From positions 174,265,485 to 174,329,484 of the forward strand of contig NC_133650.1 in NCBI RefSeq assembly GCF_009905375.1: DNA of 64,000 bases. The letters run 5' to 3'. The stretch comes from Apium graveolens (taxonomy: Eukaryota > Streptophyta > Magnoliopsida > Apiales > Apiaceae). Each line of letters opens with the position of its first letter. Position 1 is the first letter of the stretch. The notes under the pieces are model-generated. The model searched no databases. It had not been told where the DNA came from and was given only the letters and a program-made list of their open reading frames with translations. Below are positions 11,046-22,517 of the stretch, one piece after another. The translations under genes were made by a program, and so were the position numbers.

Positions 11046-12528
11046 TTTTGTTTATGAAGGAGAAAAATGATGAGAATTAAAAGAGAGAGAGAATGAGTTT
11101 GTGAGAGAATGGAAGATGATTTGGCTGAGATGAAATGTTGGTTTAAATAGCCAATGGAATACCAAGGGACTCGAGGACTGTTTAACGATTAAGAGTAAAA
11201 TTAATGATGCCTCGTCTCCCTAGATCGATGTGTAATAATAACAGTCAGTAAAAAGTTAAAACAGGAGTTAATGGGCACGGGAAATAAGTAACAATTACTG
11301 TACACATGCAGTTTGTCAAGATAAACACGTTTACCACTAACCCAAATGATTATGACTATTTTTATCTCTCCTAATTATATTCTGGTTAAATATGACCGTT
11401 CAGTATTTACCACAGATAAGTCAAGTAAATAAATAATGCCACGTAAGCATCAGAGTTTCCATCAGGATTTACATCAAAACTTGACTATTATTAAAACTTA
11501 ATGGTCATCAGAATATGGCTTATGTACTCAAACAGTGAATGTTTGTTTCTGTAATTCTTCATACAAATACTGACTTGTTTTCTTAAGAGTTTAATAATTA
11601 GAACATCCATCATAACTTGTCCTCATAATTTATGCATATGACACTTAACTGTTGGTCAGAAACAACTTAATCACCTTAGTAATTTTCATCATTCATATGG
11701 AGTGAAAGTGTGTGCATTCAGCAGAATATCAGATAAAGATTAAAGTCTGATAAACTTCAGTACATCTTAGAAATAAGGCATAACTGAGAAAAGTGCTTAA
11801 AATATGTCATCAATCATGAAGTCTACTATAGAACAAATTTATGCAGGAGTCCACCTCAACTGTTTGTGCTCATTTTATGCATCTTTTGAAATTCCTTTTT
11901 ACAGTGGCTTCTCAGTGTAAGTGAGTCACAAATGCCTATCATAATTTATGCTATTATCAGAGTATTTCTCCAGTAATCAGAGAATGTGAAAAGTCAGCAA
12001 GAAAAATTTATTTACTTTTCTAATGCATATTACTTAATACCAGCAATACACTTGGGTCTTCCCTTTCACATATTTACTCTAGATCTCAAAGGAGTACCTG
12101 ACTTTTATTTTATTTTCTTTTCTTCAGATAAGTGAGGCTTATCAGCATTTAGGTTCATCCTTAAGATTTACTGACATCAGAATTTGACAGATAAGAAGCA
12201 AGAATCTAGTTTGTGACTTAGTAATAAGATACACAAAGTAAACTTGACTAAACTCAATATCAGAATTTGCTTGTGTTAATGAGTTTCCACATAAACAACT
12301 AATTCAAACATGGGATTTCTAGTATGTTAAAGACTACTAGGTCGGCATCTGGCACAGTTATCCTCATTGGATTGAATAGTCACAGAACATTCAAAACACT
12401 TATCAGAGTATATAGATCCACATCAGATAACAATCAGCATTTAATGAATTTCAATATAAGCACATATTACATGAAGATAAGACAATCTGTAAACACTGAT
12501 CATAAAGTCTGATGCATTAGAACAAAAA
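11046..12528 (-). other. Element D spacer between pol and env-like ORF
   Basis: This is 1.48 kb of AT-rich sequence without a credible ORF. It could hold the promoter or leader for the downstream ORF, but I cannot point to a clear TATA site. It contains degenerate copies of D's motif, such as CATCAGAATTTGAC near 12177, and CATCAAAACTTGAC near 11472. Confidence 0.65.
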
Positions 12529-13230
12529 CTAAGCAGATTTAGAGAAAGAACCTGAAACCATTCCAAGTTCATTTACCAGTCTTGTAAAAGTAGCTTCACA
12601 TAGTGGTTTTGTGAAGATATCTGCTAGTTGTTGATCTGTTGGAAAAAAATGCAATTCCACTGTACCTTCCATCACATGTTCCCTTATAAAATGGTACCTT
12701 ATACAGATGTGCTTTGTCATTGAGTGTTGAACTGGATTACCTGTCATAGCAATAGCACTTTGATTATCACAGTAAATAGGTATTTTAGAAAATTCTAACC
12801 CATAATCCAGTAACTGATTCTTCATCCAAAGAATCTGTGCACAACAGCTTCCTGTAGCAATATATTGCTTCTGCAGTTGATATGGAAATTGACTTCTGTT
12901 TCTTGCTAAACCAAGAAACCAATCTGCCTCCAAGAAATTGGTAGCTTCTACTAGTGGTTTTCCTGTCTATTTTGTATCATGTAAAATCTGCATCTGAGTA
13001 ACCTATTAGCTTAAAATCTGATTCTCTAGGATACCACAATCCTAGATCAACTATACCCTTGAGGTACTTGAGAATTCTTTTCACAACTATTAAGTGAGTT
13101 TCTTTTGGATCAGCCTGAAATCTTGCACAAAGACAGGTAGCATACATGATATCAGGTCTACTTACAGTTAAATAGAGTAAAGAACCAATCATACCTCTGT
13201 AGTTAGTAATATCTACTGATGAACCAATAT
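12529..13230 (-). pseudogene. Element D pol: RNase H
   Basis: From 13230 down the sense gives [45 protein letters not shown], then after a frameshift near 12960 CDNQSAIAMTGNP, KHICIRYHFIREHV and ADIFTKPL, ending with a stop at 12529. The domain structure matches Copia RNase H, with the acidic residues visible in DADF and CDN. The AEAEY block is frameshifted (about 12860-12880). Its RT portion is 13.4 kb away at 26651, beyond element F. Confidence 0.88.
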
Positions 13231-16200
13231 TGTAACATCTGGGAAATATCGTATAATTATTTATATCAATATATGATTATTATGTGAATGTTATATGAAT
13301 TTTTGGTGAATTATCTGGTGTTTGATAATAATATTTGGATGTTTGTATGTAATAAAATGTGAGTATGTTAATTTTAATATGTCCAGAATAAAATATAGAT
13401 AATTAAGGTATTTTTCTGGTAATTTTTTTTGAGTGTTAGATGATTTTATATTAATTTATGAATTATTAATTATTTTCTGAATAATTACCAAAATTATTTT
13501 ATAAAGCCGGGAATCGTCCGACTTCAATCGTTTTTACGTTTTTACAACCCGAAACTCTTCCGAAAACTCCTTCCTAACCTAATTTGGTAATTCCGGACAT
13601 TTTCCGTGTTTTGACTTTTTCGATCCGGGTTACGATTTGACCTGTAGGAGTACCGGTATGAAATTTTCGATACACAAATCATTTCATATATCGATAAGAA
13701 TTTATATTTCTCAAAAGGCGAGACATTATCACTTTAATTTCGTATAAAATATTTTATAGTAAGCTCTATTTTGATAATTATCCAATTCTGGTATTAAAAT
13801 CGTATCGTCTTTTCAGTTACTTAGCGGCTAAGTAACCCATTTTCAGACCTGATTTATAAATGTAATTATGGAATTATCAAACAAATAAAATAGGTGATGG
13901 TTCAGTCAACTGTGTGTCATTGTGGTATAAACTGTTTATGATTTGTTAGATGTGAGGATTAATTTTATAATCAATTATCGAGCTATATCCATTTAATTCA
14001 TTTTAAAGTGATTTTATTGAATATTTATTCATAAAAATGCTAAAATTGTTTCTAAAATTATTTTTGTTGTGCTATAACTTCATTTATTATTTTTAGGAGT
14101 TTATAAAATTTAGAAATCAATATTTTATTTATTATTTAATTTTAAATAATTTTATGATTCCATTTAATTGTAAAATCAACATTTAATACCAAGATATTTC
14201 AAAAATCATGAAAAATTATTTTGATATCTTTTGAATATTCCGGGAAGTGTGATATATAATTTATAATTTTCTCGATAAAATTTGACGTGCAACTATTTCG
14301 TTAAATTGCGAAGAAATGAGTCAGACATTATAAGAAAATAAATAAGTGGTGATAAGAACAAAATAAAATAATCAGAAGAGATAATTATATCTCCTATTTT
14401 CCTGATAAACATCAATTGTCTCCGTCTCTCTCTTCGTTCTCTCCCTCTCTTCAATTCTCTCTCGCATCTCTCGACTGTCTCTCTACAATCTCTCTCAAAA
14501 TCTATCTCCGTAATCTCTATCTCTCCCTCTATTGTTTCTTCCCTTTCCGTTTTCCCCTGTTCCTCGGTAATTTTCCGATCGCCGCCTTATATATTCCAGC
14601 CTTGGATTCATTGTTCATACCTGTTATTGCTGCATATGTGTTTATATATGTATAATTGTGTGTGTGTGTGTTGCCTTGAACCGCCGCCTCTCCTCGGATC
14701 TTTCCGGCAAGACGGTGGCGAGTGGGTGGCGCGTGGCTGCTTTGTTATTGCGGTTCCGTTGTCTGCTCTGTTTTACTCACTGTATTGTGTTGGTCATGCC
14801 GATGTTTGGCTTGATCATCGTGGGTTTTGCTGTATGGTGTGTTGTTCTTCTTTCCGGTTGCCGCACTTTTCCGGCATGGCAGCCGGACTTGTGTACCTGT
14901 GTGCGTGACACGTATTGTTGCCTCTGTGATTTTATTTAATTGTCTGACTGAAATTCTTTTTATTAATTTTGCAGAAAAATATTGATTAACGGTTCGTGAT
15001 AAAATAAAATTCGTACGAGAAATGATTGAAATTAATCGGTGGAATTCGTATGGAAACCCGAATTTAACGGGTACCGACGAATTTTACCGCCGTCGGCGAT
15101 GAGCTTCGGCGAGCCGACGGTGGGCGATGATGATTTCTATCTGAGTCCTACGTTATTAATTAAATAAAAATAGTTGGTAAATTAGTTGTGAAACGAAAAT
15201 GGGAATAAAATAAAAATACGAATGAAAATGCAAAATACAAATAGTATTAATAATTAAGCGAATCGGAGTTTGGGACTTGGTAATTGGATTGTGGATTGAA
15301 TTATGTCGTGGTTGTTATTGTGATTGGATTGTTGTTGTGGATGGACGTCGATTTGATTTCGACGGGTAGGCCGATAAACAAAGGAAACGCTGCCCGATTT
15401 TCGGGAAAATATCCGAAAATACGGGAACGTAACCTATAATTATCAGAGACGTCGAATAACTATATACAATTATATTATATGAACTTGACTGCGATTAAGA
15501 CAAGATAGTTTATAAATAATCGATTATCCTATTTTTCGAAACGACGAGTATACGTATTTTCTGAAAATAAATACCGAACCGAGTTTCGAAGATGTGAACC
15601 ATAATTGCTATGTGTATTTCGATAATACATATAAATATGAATCCAGTTATGAAATCGTATGGGTAGAATATGATAACGAGTTGATGTTAAGCTTAAGCGG
15701 TTATCTGAATTAGGGTATTTCAACCCTGTAGGTTTTAGACGGAAGACCCGAGATTTGACATCGGACTAGGAACGATCTAATGATTAGACGTCGAGATCAA
15801 CGAAGTTCCAACTAAAGGGTCTGAATGTTGGGATCATATCAAGAATAGGAAAGTAGTTTGACGATAAAGCCGAACGATCAAAGTCGAACCAAAGTCAATA
15901 GCGGTTAAAGCTTATTGAGGCAAGTACCCTAACCTCACTTATCATTCAAGTGACGTTTAACTCAATTCATATTATGCAAGTATCTCTATCATCACTTATT
16001 GTTCAAGTGATATTTATTTTAAATTTTACCATGCAAGTATTGCTTTCCCTATTCTCAGTTTAGAATCGATAAGCATATCGCTGAATTAAATAATTCTGTT
16101 TATGCAAGTATTCCCGAACTTTCTTTTAAATACTGCAAGTATTCCTAACCTTTCTCCTTAAATACTGCAAATATTTATTCTCTTCTATTCTAAGTTCAGA

Positions 16201-17430
16201 ATAGTTAACTGTTTTATATTTCGCTGTAATTACTCTTATTATGCCAGTTCTTTTAAATTCTTGTTCCTATAATTCGATTGCTCTCTTGAGCAAATACCCA
16301 TTCGTTCGGGTTATTTGCGAACCCTAATTTGGGATGTTTTGAAATCAGAATGATTTGATATCAAAATACTCTACGGGCTGGATGATTATTATGAGGACCA
16401 GTGATGAGCTGGATCCTATGGGCCGGAGATGGACCGGACCCTTTAGGCCATAGTTGCCTGGGTGCCCCATATGTTGGTTGGGTCTATGCAGTTGGGTATA
16501 GATCCGCACTATCTCCTGACTGATCAGCAGGTTATAGTGCATATGTTGGTTTCTAGTGTTCAGTCCAATTTATTGTTGTTCGCCATTAATGGCATTCCCT
16601 CTTGAAATAAAACGTGAGTATGGTTTAAAGTTATTCTTTCTTAGCACTCAGTTTCGGGAAATTACAATGTTTCTAAATATATTCGAGGTTCAGATTGTTG
16701 CTGCAGCATTAGTTGCTCAGTGATAGTTAGGATCTTGAATGAATTGAGATCTTCTTAATTATTCAACCCATCCTTATCAGGCTGGTTTAGCAGGCTAAGT
16801 CTATGGAAACTTAGTCGATAATGATGGATACTGAATAGTTAGGAATTTCTTGAACGTCGTTTTATGAATAGTTATTGCATCCATTGTTCAATTATGAAAT
16901 GATACCAGAAGCTATTTTGAAAACACGCGATCTCTAAAAGCTCTGACAAAAATGTCATTATGTCCTAAGTGATTCATAGCAATGCAAATCAACTTGATTT
17001 TTAGATAACGAGATATATCCTTCAAATGATTTCGTGTTTCACCCTTCAAAATATTTCAGAGAAATTAATGTTTAAAGACTCAAATTATATACTTGCTGGG
17101 CATTTTTGGCTCACTCTTGCTTTGTCAATTTTTATTTCTGCCAGAAACAGATAAGGATTAAAGTGAATAGCTTTGATAGACAGCAGAAGTTAGAGAAGTT
17201 TCCGTTGCGAGAGGTTGAAAGTGTTAGAAGGATGCGACAAGAGCATTAGTTCAAAGGTATATATATACTTGTATTATAGTTGAAGTGAGTTGTAGAAGGT
17301 TAGATTCTTGTTTCATACCATGACCTGTAAAAGATCCGGACTTAAGGGGTTATTTATTTATTTATTTCTTTACTTTATGTAATAATGGTTTAGTAACACC
17401 AAATCTTGACCCCGGATTTGGGGCGTTACA
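13231..17430 (+). repeat. Element F 5' LTR (4.2 kb)
   Basis: Near-identical to 22518-26645. From left to right it holds an AT-rich upstream part, a CT-rich leader-like tract at about 14410-14540, a GT-rich stretch with short ORFs, a TTTTGCAG acceptor-like site ending at 14974, the hairpin at 15090-15120, the CAAGT/CACTT dyad units at about 15915-16060 and the terminal GGGGCGTTACA. ORFs of about 80-93 codons at 14416-14939 are low-complexity and occur only because both LTRs are copies. I do not call them genes. Confidence 0.95.
15090..15120. other. Hairpin CCGTCGGC/GCCGACGG in F LTR
   Basis: Perfect 8-bp arms (15090-15097 and 15113-15120) with a 15-nt loop, flanked by AATTTTACCG and GTGG. The copy in the 3' LTR is at 24377-24407. 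Element E has the same flanks and a hairpin at the same place with different but still complementary arms. Confidence 0.8.
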
Positions 17431-17433
17431 AGT

Positions 17434-17445
17434 TGGTATCAGAGC
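17434..17445 (+). other. Element F primer binding site
   Basis: TGGTATCAGAGC starts three bases after the 5' LTR. This is the usual complement of the 3' end of plant initiator tRNA-Met, and it fixes the element's orientation as plus. Confidence 0.95.
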
Positions 17446-20400
17446 TGCAGGTTATTGGTCACTGAAATAAGAATAGGTGAGAGTAAGATAGGAATGATAG
17501 GTCGTACAAGATAGGAAAGACCCTAGGCATGTTCAGGATAAATTGAGTTGAGTGCGAATTAGGGTTAGCAGATCCGATAAGGAGTTGGTAAGATAGGATT
17601 GATGAAAAAGTTCAAGGCGAATATCACAACATTATAGGTATATTGAAACCTCAGATCATACAATAATAAGGAATCGACGAAGACTGGGTATGTTACCCTA
17701 CTTTTCATGTGGTTTGAAGGAAATGCGGGTGATCTCGTAAGCATTTGTGTAAGGGGAAACTAGGTGAGTGATGGTATGATTTAATTTAGAATTAGGTAAA
17801 AGGAAAGCTTATCGTCGGAGGCAACCAGTGAATGGAAGCTGATGAAGAACCAACGTTGCACGTTTTGAAGGCATCACCGTTGCGAGAAGATTCTTATCAC
17901 TTATCGGGAGCTGCATGAGGAATAATATTTACCTTCCTAGATATAGGTAAGATTAGCAAGAAGATGCGACCCTATTCACATATAGAACGTCGAATTGCGT
18001 GCGTGGTTGTAAGCATAACGTCGAGGACGACGACATGAATATGAAAGACAATGGCAGACGTCAGCGTTGAGTCCAAGTTAGGAATAAAATGGCATATAAC
18101 GGTGAATGAAATTTCGTCGGCTAATAAATGCATGTATAGTCCAAGGAAAAGTGGAAGAAGTACCAAAGTAGAGAGACCTTATATGGACATTCTTTGAATT
18201 AGACATTTTATTGGTAAATCAGGAAGATAGCAAGTAATGTATATAGTAATGACGACCAAAATAATTGATTTCCAAAACTTTAAAAATGAGATTTCGGAAA
18301 AGATTTTCTTAATCAACTTTCAGAAGATTTTTGCATGAAATGAGTTTTACAAATGATTTGTCAAACTACTACTTATGTTCTTGTTATTATAAAGAGAAAA
18401 TGATCTAAAAAGAAGAATGGAATTAGACTCAGTGTTGTTATTCAAAGGGCCAAGTAGACCCATCAGCAGGAAGAAGGTTTAAGGTTGCTGTGAAGAATGA
18501 AAGTAAACGTTGTTTAATAAAATCAATAATTAAATCAACGTATTAAAATATTATTTCCCCACTTTATAAGATTAATAAAATTTAACAAGATTCGTGAATC
18601 GAACGAATGAAGGAAGATTGAAGGAAATGGCAGAATCTTCCAGATAGTTGGAGAAGAATCGTATTTTTTATCAATGGAATAGAGGCATTACGTGATCAAT
18701 GGGTATTTTACACGACATAGATGAAATCTGAAGCTGTGATTTTAACTTCGGAATGACGCGATTAAGATTAAATTATTGAAGCATTTGGTGTGAGGGCATT
18801 TCCAGGAAGCATTTCAAAGCAGTGATGTGACTTGAATCGTGAACCTGTATCCGCACGATCCTGAAGGCATACGTAAATAAAGCGTGGAAGGTGATCGGCA
18901 TTGACATTCTTTTTTTTTTCTAGTATGATAACATATGTTCTTCTTGAATTTAAATATGTATGAGTTTTTTTTTATGTTAATAAATCATATGAGGCGGAAA
19001 CGAAAGAACATTCTTGTATCCCTCCTAAATTGTTACTTTTCTCAAATTCTTGATTCCCAATTGAGACAACAGTGTTATGATATGACGCTTTGTCGAAGTG
19101 ACGAAAAGTCGGGTGGGACGCCACCTAATCATGTGCTGTATGCCATATAGTATGAAAGACTGGCCATCTTGAGTATGAATATGGTTGTCTCATCCTTCAC
19201 TCATTTTTCTTCCTTCAAACAGTTGTCGCATTGTTATTCCTTATTCCGTTTTTCAATCAAAATCATGTTCACAAACTCTCCTCTTGCGTAAAGTCTGTTC
19301 TCTGACGATTCCAAAAGAAATAGAATAGTCAGTGCGACAGGTAGAATTACGTGTCAAAGGAGAATATGATTGTAAGTTGATAAATAATGCACTTCAAACT
19401 AGAGGATTTCGACACGAAATGAATGGTTAGTGAATCGTACATTTATTACAAAATAAGGAAGCAGAGTTGTGTGTGTTAGACGAAGGAAACGAGTATCGGG
19501 ACGATGATCAAAGATCAAGGAAATTCTGAACGATGACTCAGACAGGAGGTTAATACACGAGGCATCCCTTCGTCATGAAAAGATATTAGTCGTCAAAAAA
19601 AAAAAAAAAAAAAAAAAAATCAAACTTCAAACGTGTTCTTCAAGAAATTGTGAAGTTTTCTAATTTGTGTAAATAAGAGATTGTGAACTTAATGCTCATA
19701 CTCGGGTCAGTAACGGAAGTTCGATGCGAAGCCATAAATAGAGATAAAGCAATGGTGACTCGATTGTGAAACTTTTCAAGAAATAATGATCTAACGATTG
19801 AGTTCCTACCAGATTGTGATGGTAATAATGGAGACCATGCGCAGTTATTTAAAATATAAACCGATTAATAATGATCAGAAATAAATTAACAGAATCATGA
19901 AATCAAACCTTAAATTCATTAAGAACAATTCGTAATATTCTAAGAAAGGTATGGTTATATTAATCATTGTGGGTTTCAGATCCAATCCCAATTAAAAAGA
20001 GATATGTTATACTAGTTAGATGCTGATCAAAGGTGAATTGTGGGAATTGATGTTTTAGTTGATGGAAGTGGATGTATATGATTGTGGATGACTTGATTGA
20101 TTAATGGTGTCGGCTTGAATCCGACTGGTAGTCAATGGTGTAGGGGAAGTGCTGCCCAAATTTTCAGAAATTACCCTATAGTTAAGAACAAAGAAGTATA
20201 TGATCATTCTCGTCAACATTCCAGATAATTGCAATCTCGGTTCTTGAGAAAGTTGTTATGACCAAACTGACTTTATGTAATTGGTCTTTGATTCCAGTTA
20301 GCTAGTTAGCACTTGGTTTAAGTGATCATTTAAAGGAGTTGATTGATCCACTTTGCCAACTAATGGTTAGTTAAATGGAAATTGATTCCAATTAGATTGA

Positions 20401-22500
20401 GTCAAGCTCTAACATAATTTCCAGATCCGAAATGAAAGATATAGAAATTTGAGAAAAAGTAATGGCGTTACCGTAAATTAAAAAAAGGCCTAGTTCAATT
20501 AGCGTGATGTTATTGTAATCGGGTGTAAGGTGTGATCCAGAAGAATATGCTCTTTTTGATGAATAAAAAGAATAGGAAGTTATTGGTTCATGCTAGTAAG
20601 AAGAATATTTCAAGACCTGAAGCGGTTGAATAGAAGTTGCTAGAGAATAATGGAAAGCTCGCAAATTCAAGCATCCAATGAACGACGGAGATTGATGAAG
20701 TCCGCATGTGAACTCAGGAAAAGAGATGAGAATCAATGAAGAGAAGTCAAACACGTGATTTGTGACCCGTCAAGTAAGGCTAAGAAAATAGCTACTGAGG
20801 AAATTCGATAATTTTGTTAGTAAGAATTTAAATAGTGTAAATAAAAGCCTTCATTCCAGTGTGAATTCCAGGAATGACCTATTCAATAATAAACAAAGTA
20901 ATATTACTAAGAAAAAGAAATTTGTTATGTATGAACAAGATAATGAATAATGAGAACGAAGAACTAATCAAGACAAGAAGTGAAATCAAAAGAATGATAA
21001 AGAAATTTTATAAAATAATCCAGAAAATATGCAAGTTGAGAACGTCGGTTGTGCCAGAATTATTAGGAGAATGAGATGGAACGTCGATAGTTGAAAATAG
21101 GAGTTCGTTCCCAAGAATGCATGTAAGCAGGGGAATGAATAAAGGGATAGGAAAAGTTAGAAATTGAGAGCAGGTTTGATCCGACTTCTGGAATATACTG
21201 ATACTTATTTTGTTGTTAAATATCAAAGGTGGTATTAATATAGATGATTGGTGTTGACTTCAGTATGGAACGTTGTTAGCATCAAAGTTCATATTTATAT
21301 CTAATTTAATATGACAATAAAATTAGTATTAGTACCAGGAGTTCGGTTTTGAATAAAGTTATGGTTATTTAAAAGGAATTGAAAAATACTACAAAATGGT
21401 GAGTTAAATGCGATGGTCGAGATTGTTTTTTTAATTGTTAGTTTTAATATATTCAAAACATTTCGAAGCATTAAACGCCATAAGTTTAGTATATCAAGCG
21501 GATACGGAGTGAAAGTACAAGAAATCAACTAAAGGTTCTCGAATACGATTAAAAACAATTATAGGCCAGATTAACTAAACAGAAGGAGACGCGAGAAGTA
21601 AAGTTGAACAGTCAGGAAAATAGAAGGTGCATAATCACAAATTGTTAAAATTAGAAAGAAAATCAGATTGGTATAACTCAAGTTAATCCATCAAGACAAT
21701 GAGATAGATAGAACGGTTACGAATGAGCTGACCCTTTTGTTATAGGCATAACGAGTTCATAAGATATTTAAATGTATATAGCTGAGAAAGGTAATTTAGT
21801 TCCCTACGTATAAAAATGAAGGGTGATTTAGGTTATGTGAGTAACTGACAGATTTAATGTCAGTGAAAGACCGCTAAATTGTGATTAAAATAATGAGACC
21901 GAGGAATTATAGGAAAGGTACTTGGGGAATATCATAGTTAACGTCAGAAAGCCAATGCGCCCTGGTTCCCGTGCATCATTTACAAATGAAGAAGAAGATT
22001 ACAGGAACGGTTACCTCCAGTGCGATAGGAAGTGATTACAAATTAGATTAATTGAACGAAGAAACATATGAGGACGAGATTCAACACCGAGTAACAATTG
22101 GAAATGCATGTAGGCACGAGTTACTAGAATTAGAAAGAAAAAGAGAATTAAGATGTGTTATGTCGTTCCTCCTAAGTAGTAAATAGACATGATAAGTAGA
22201 AGTGAGTTGGCTTCACCGTTACCCATACAGCGCATTCATAAGGCGTTTATCTGTAGATATTCGGAAGGAGTAGGTTAGCTCCAGTATATATATAGGAGAT
22301 GGAGAGTTGAATTGAGTTATGCAAGCAATAAAAAAAAAATATGATGTTAGCAAGAGGCTATAAAGGAAAGATTGGTATTATACGTTAAAATTAAAAAAAA
22401 AAAAATATTATGAGGTTGAGAGATTAACCTGAGGAAATGAAAGTTATATACTTGAAAAATAATAGTATTATTCCTTAGCGTGATTCTGAGGACAGAATCC
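17446..22500 (+). other. Element F internal region, non-coding
   Basis: Five kilobases show no gag, protease, RT, RNase H or integrase motif in any frame I could read. Open stretches are at most 60-75 codons and look random. About 20040-20420 resembles LTR sequence of the Tekay group: a GTCGG...CCGACTGG stem-like pair is followed by GGGGAAGTGCTGCCCAAATTTTC, comparable to about 15340-15400 of F's own LTR. A 25-A run lies at 19595-19619. Confidence 0.8.
19595..19619. repeat. Poly(A) run of 25
   Basis: A mononucleotide tract in the internal region of F. No retroposon target duplication was noticed around it, so it is treated as simple repeat. Confidence 0.9.
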
Positions 22501-22517
22501 TTTTAAGGGGGGAAGGA
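22501..22517 (+). other. Element F polypurine tract
   Basis: TTTTAAGGGGGGAAGGA abuts the 3' LTR. The inverted repeat GATTCTGAGGACAGAATC immediately upstream is nearly the same as in element B. Confidence 0.93.

Noticed and set aside
14416..14939. Three overlapping ORFs of 79-93 codons in the F LTR, repeated almost exactly at 23703-24226
   Set aside because: They lie in CT-rich and GT-rich leader-like sequence, overlap in two frames, show no domain, and are duplicated only because both LTRs are copies.
17446..22500. A degraded gag or pol in the interior of F
   Set aside because: I searched by eye for [21 protein letters not shown] and zinc-knuckle patterns on both strands and found none. A profile search would be needed to exclude very old remnants.
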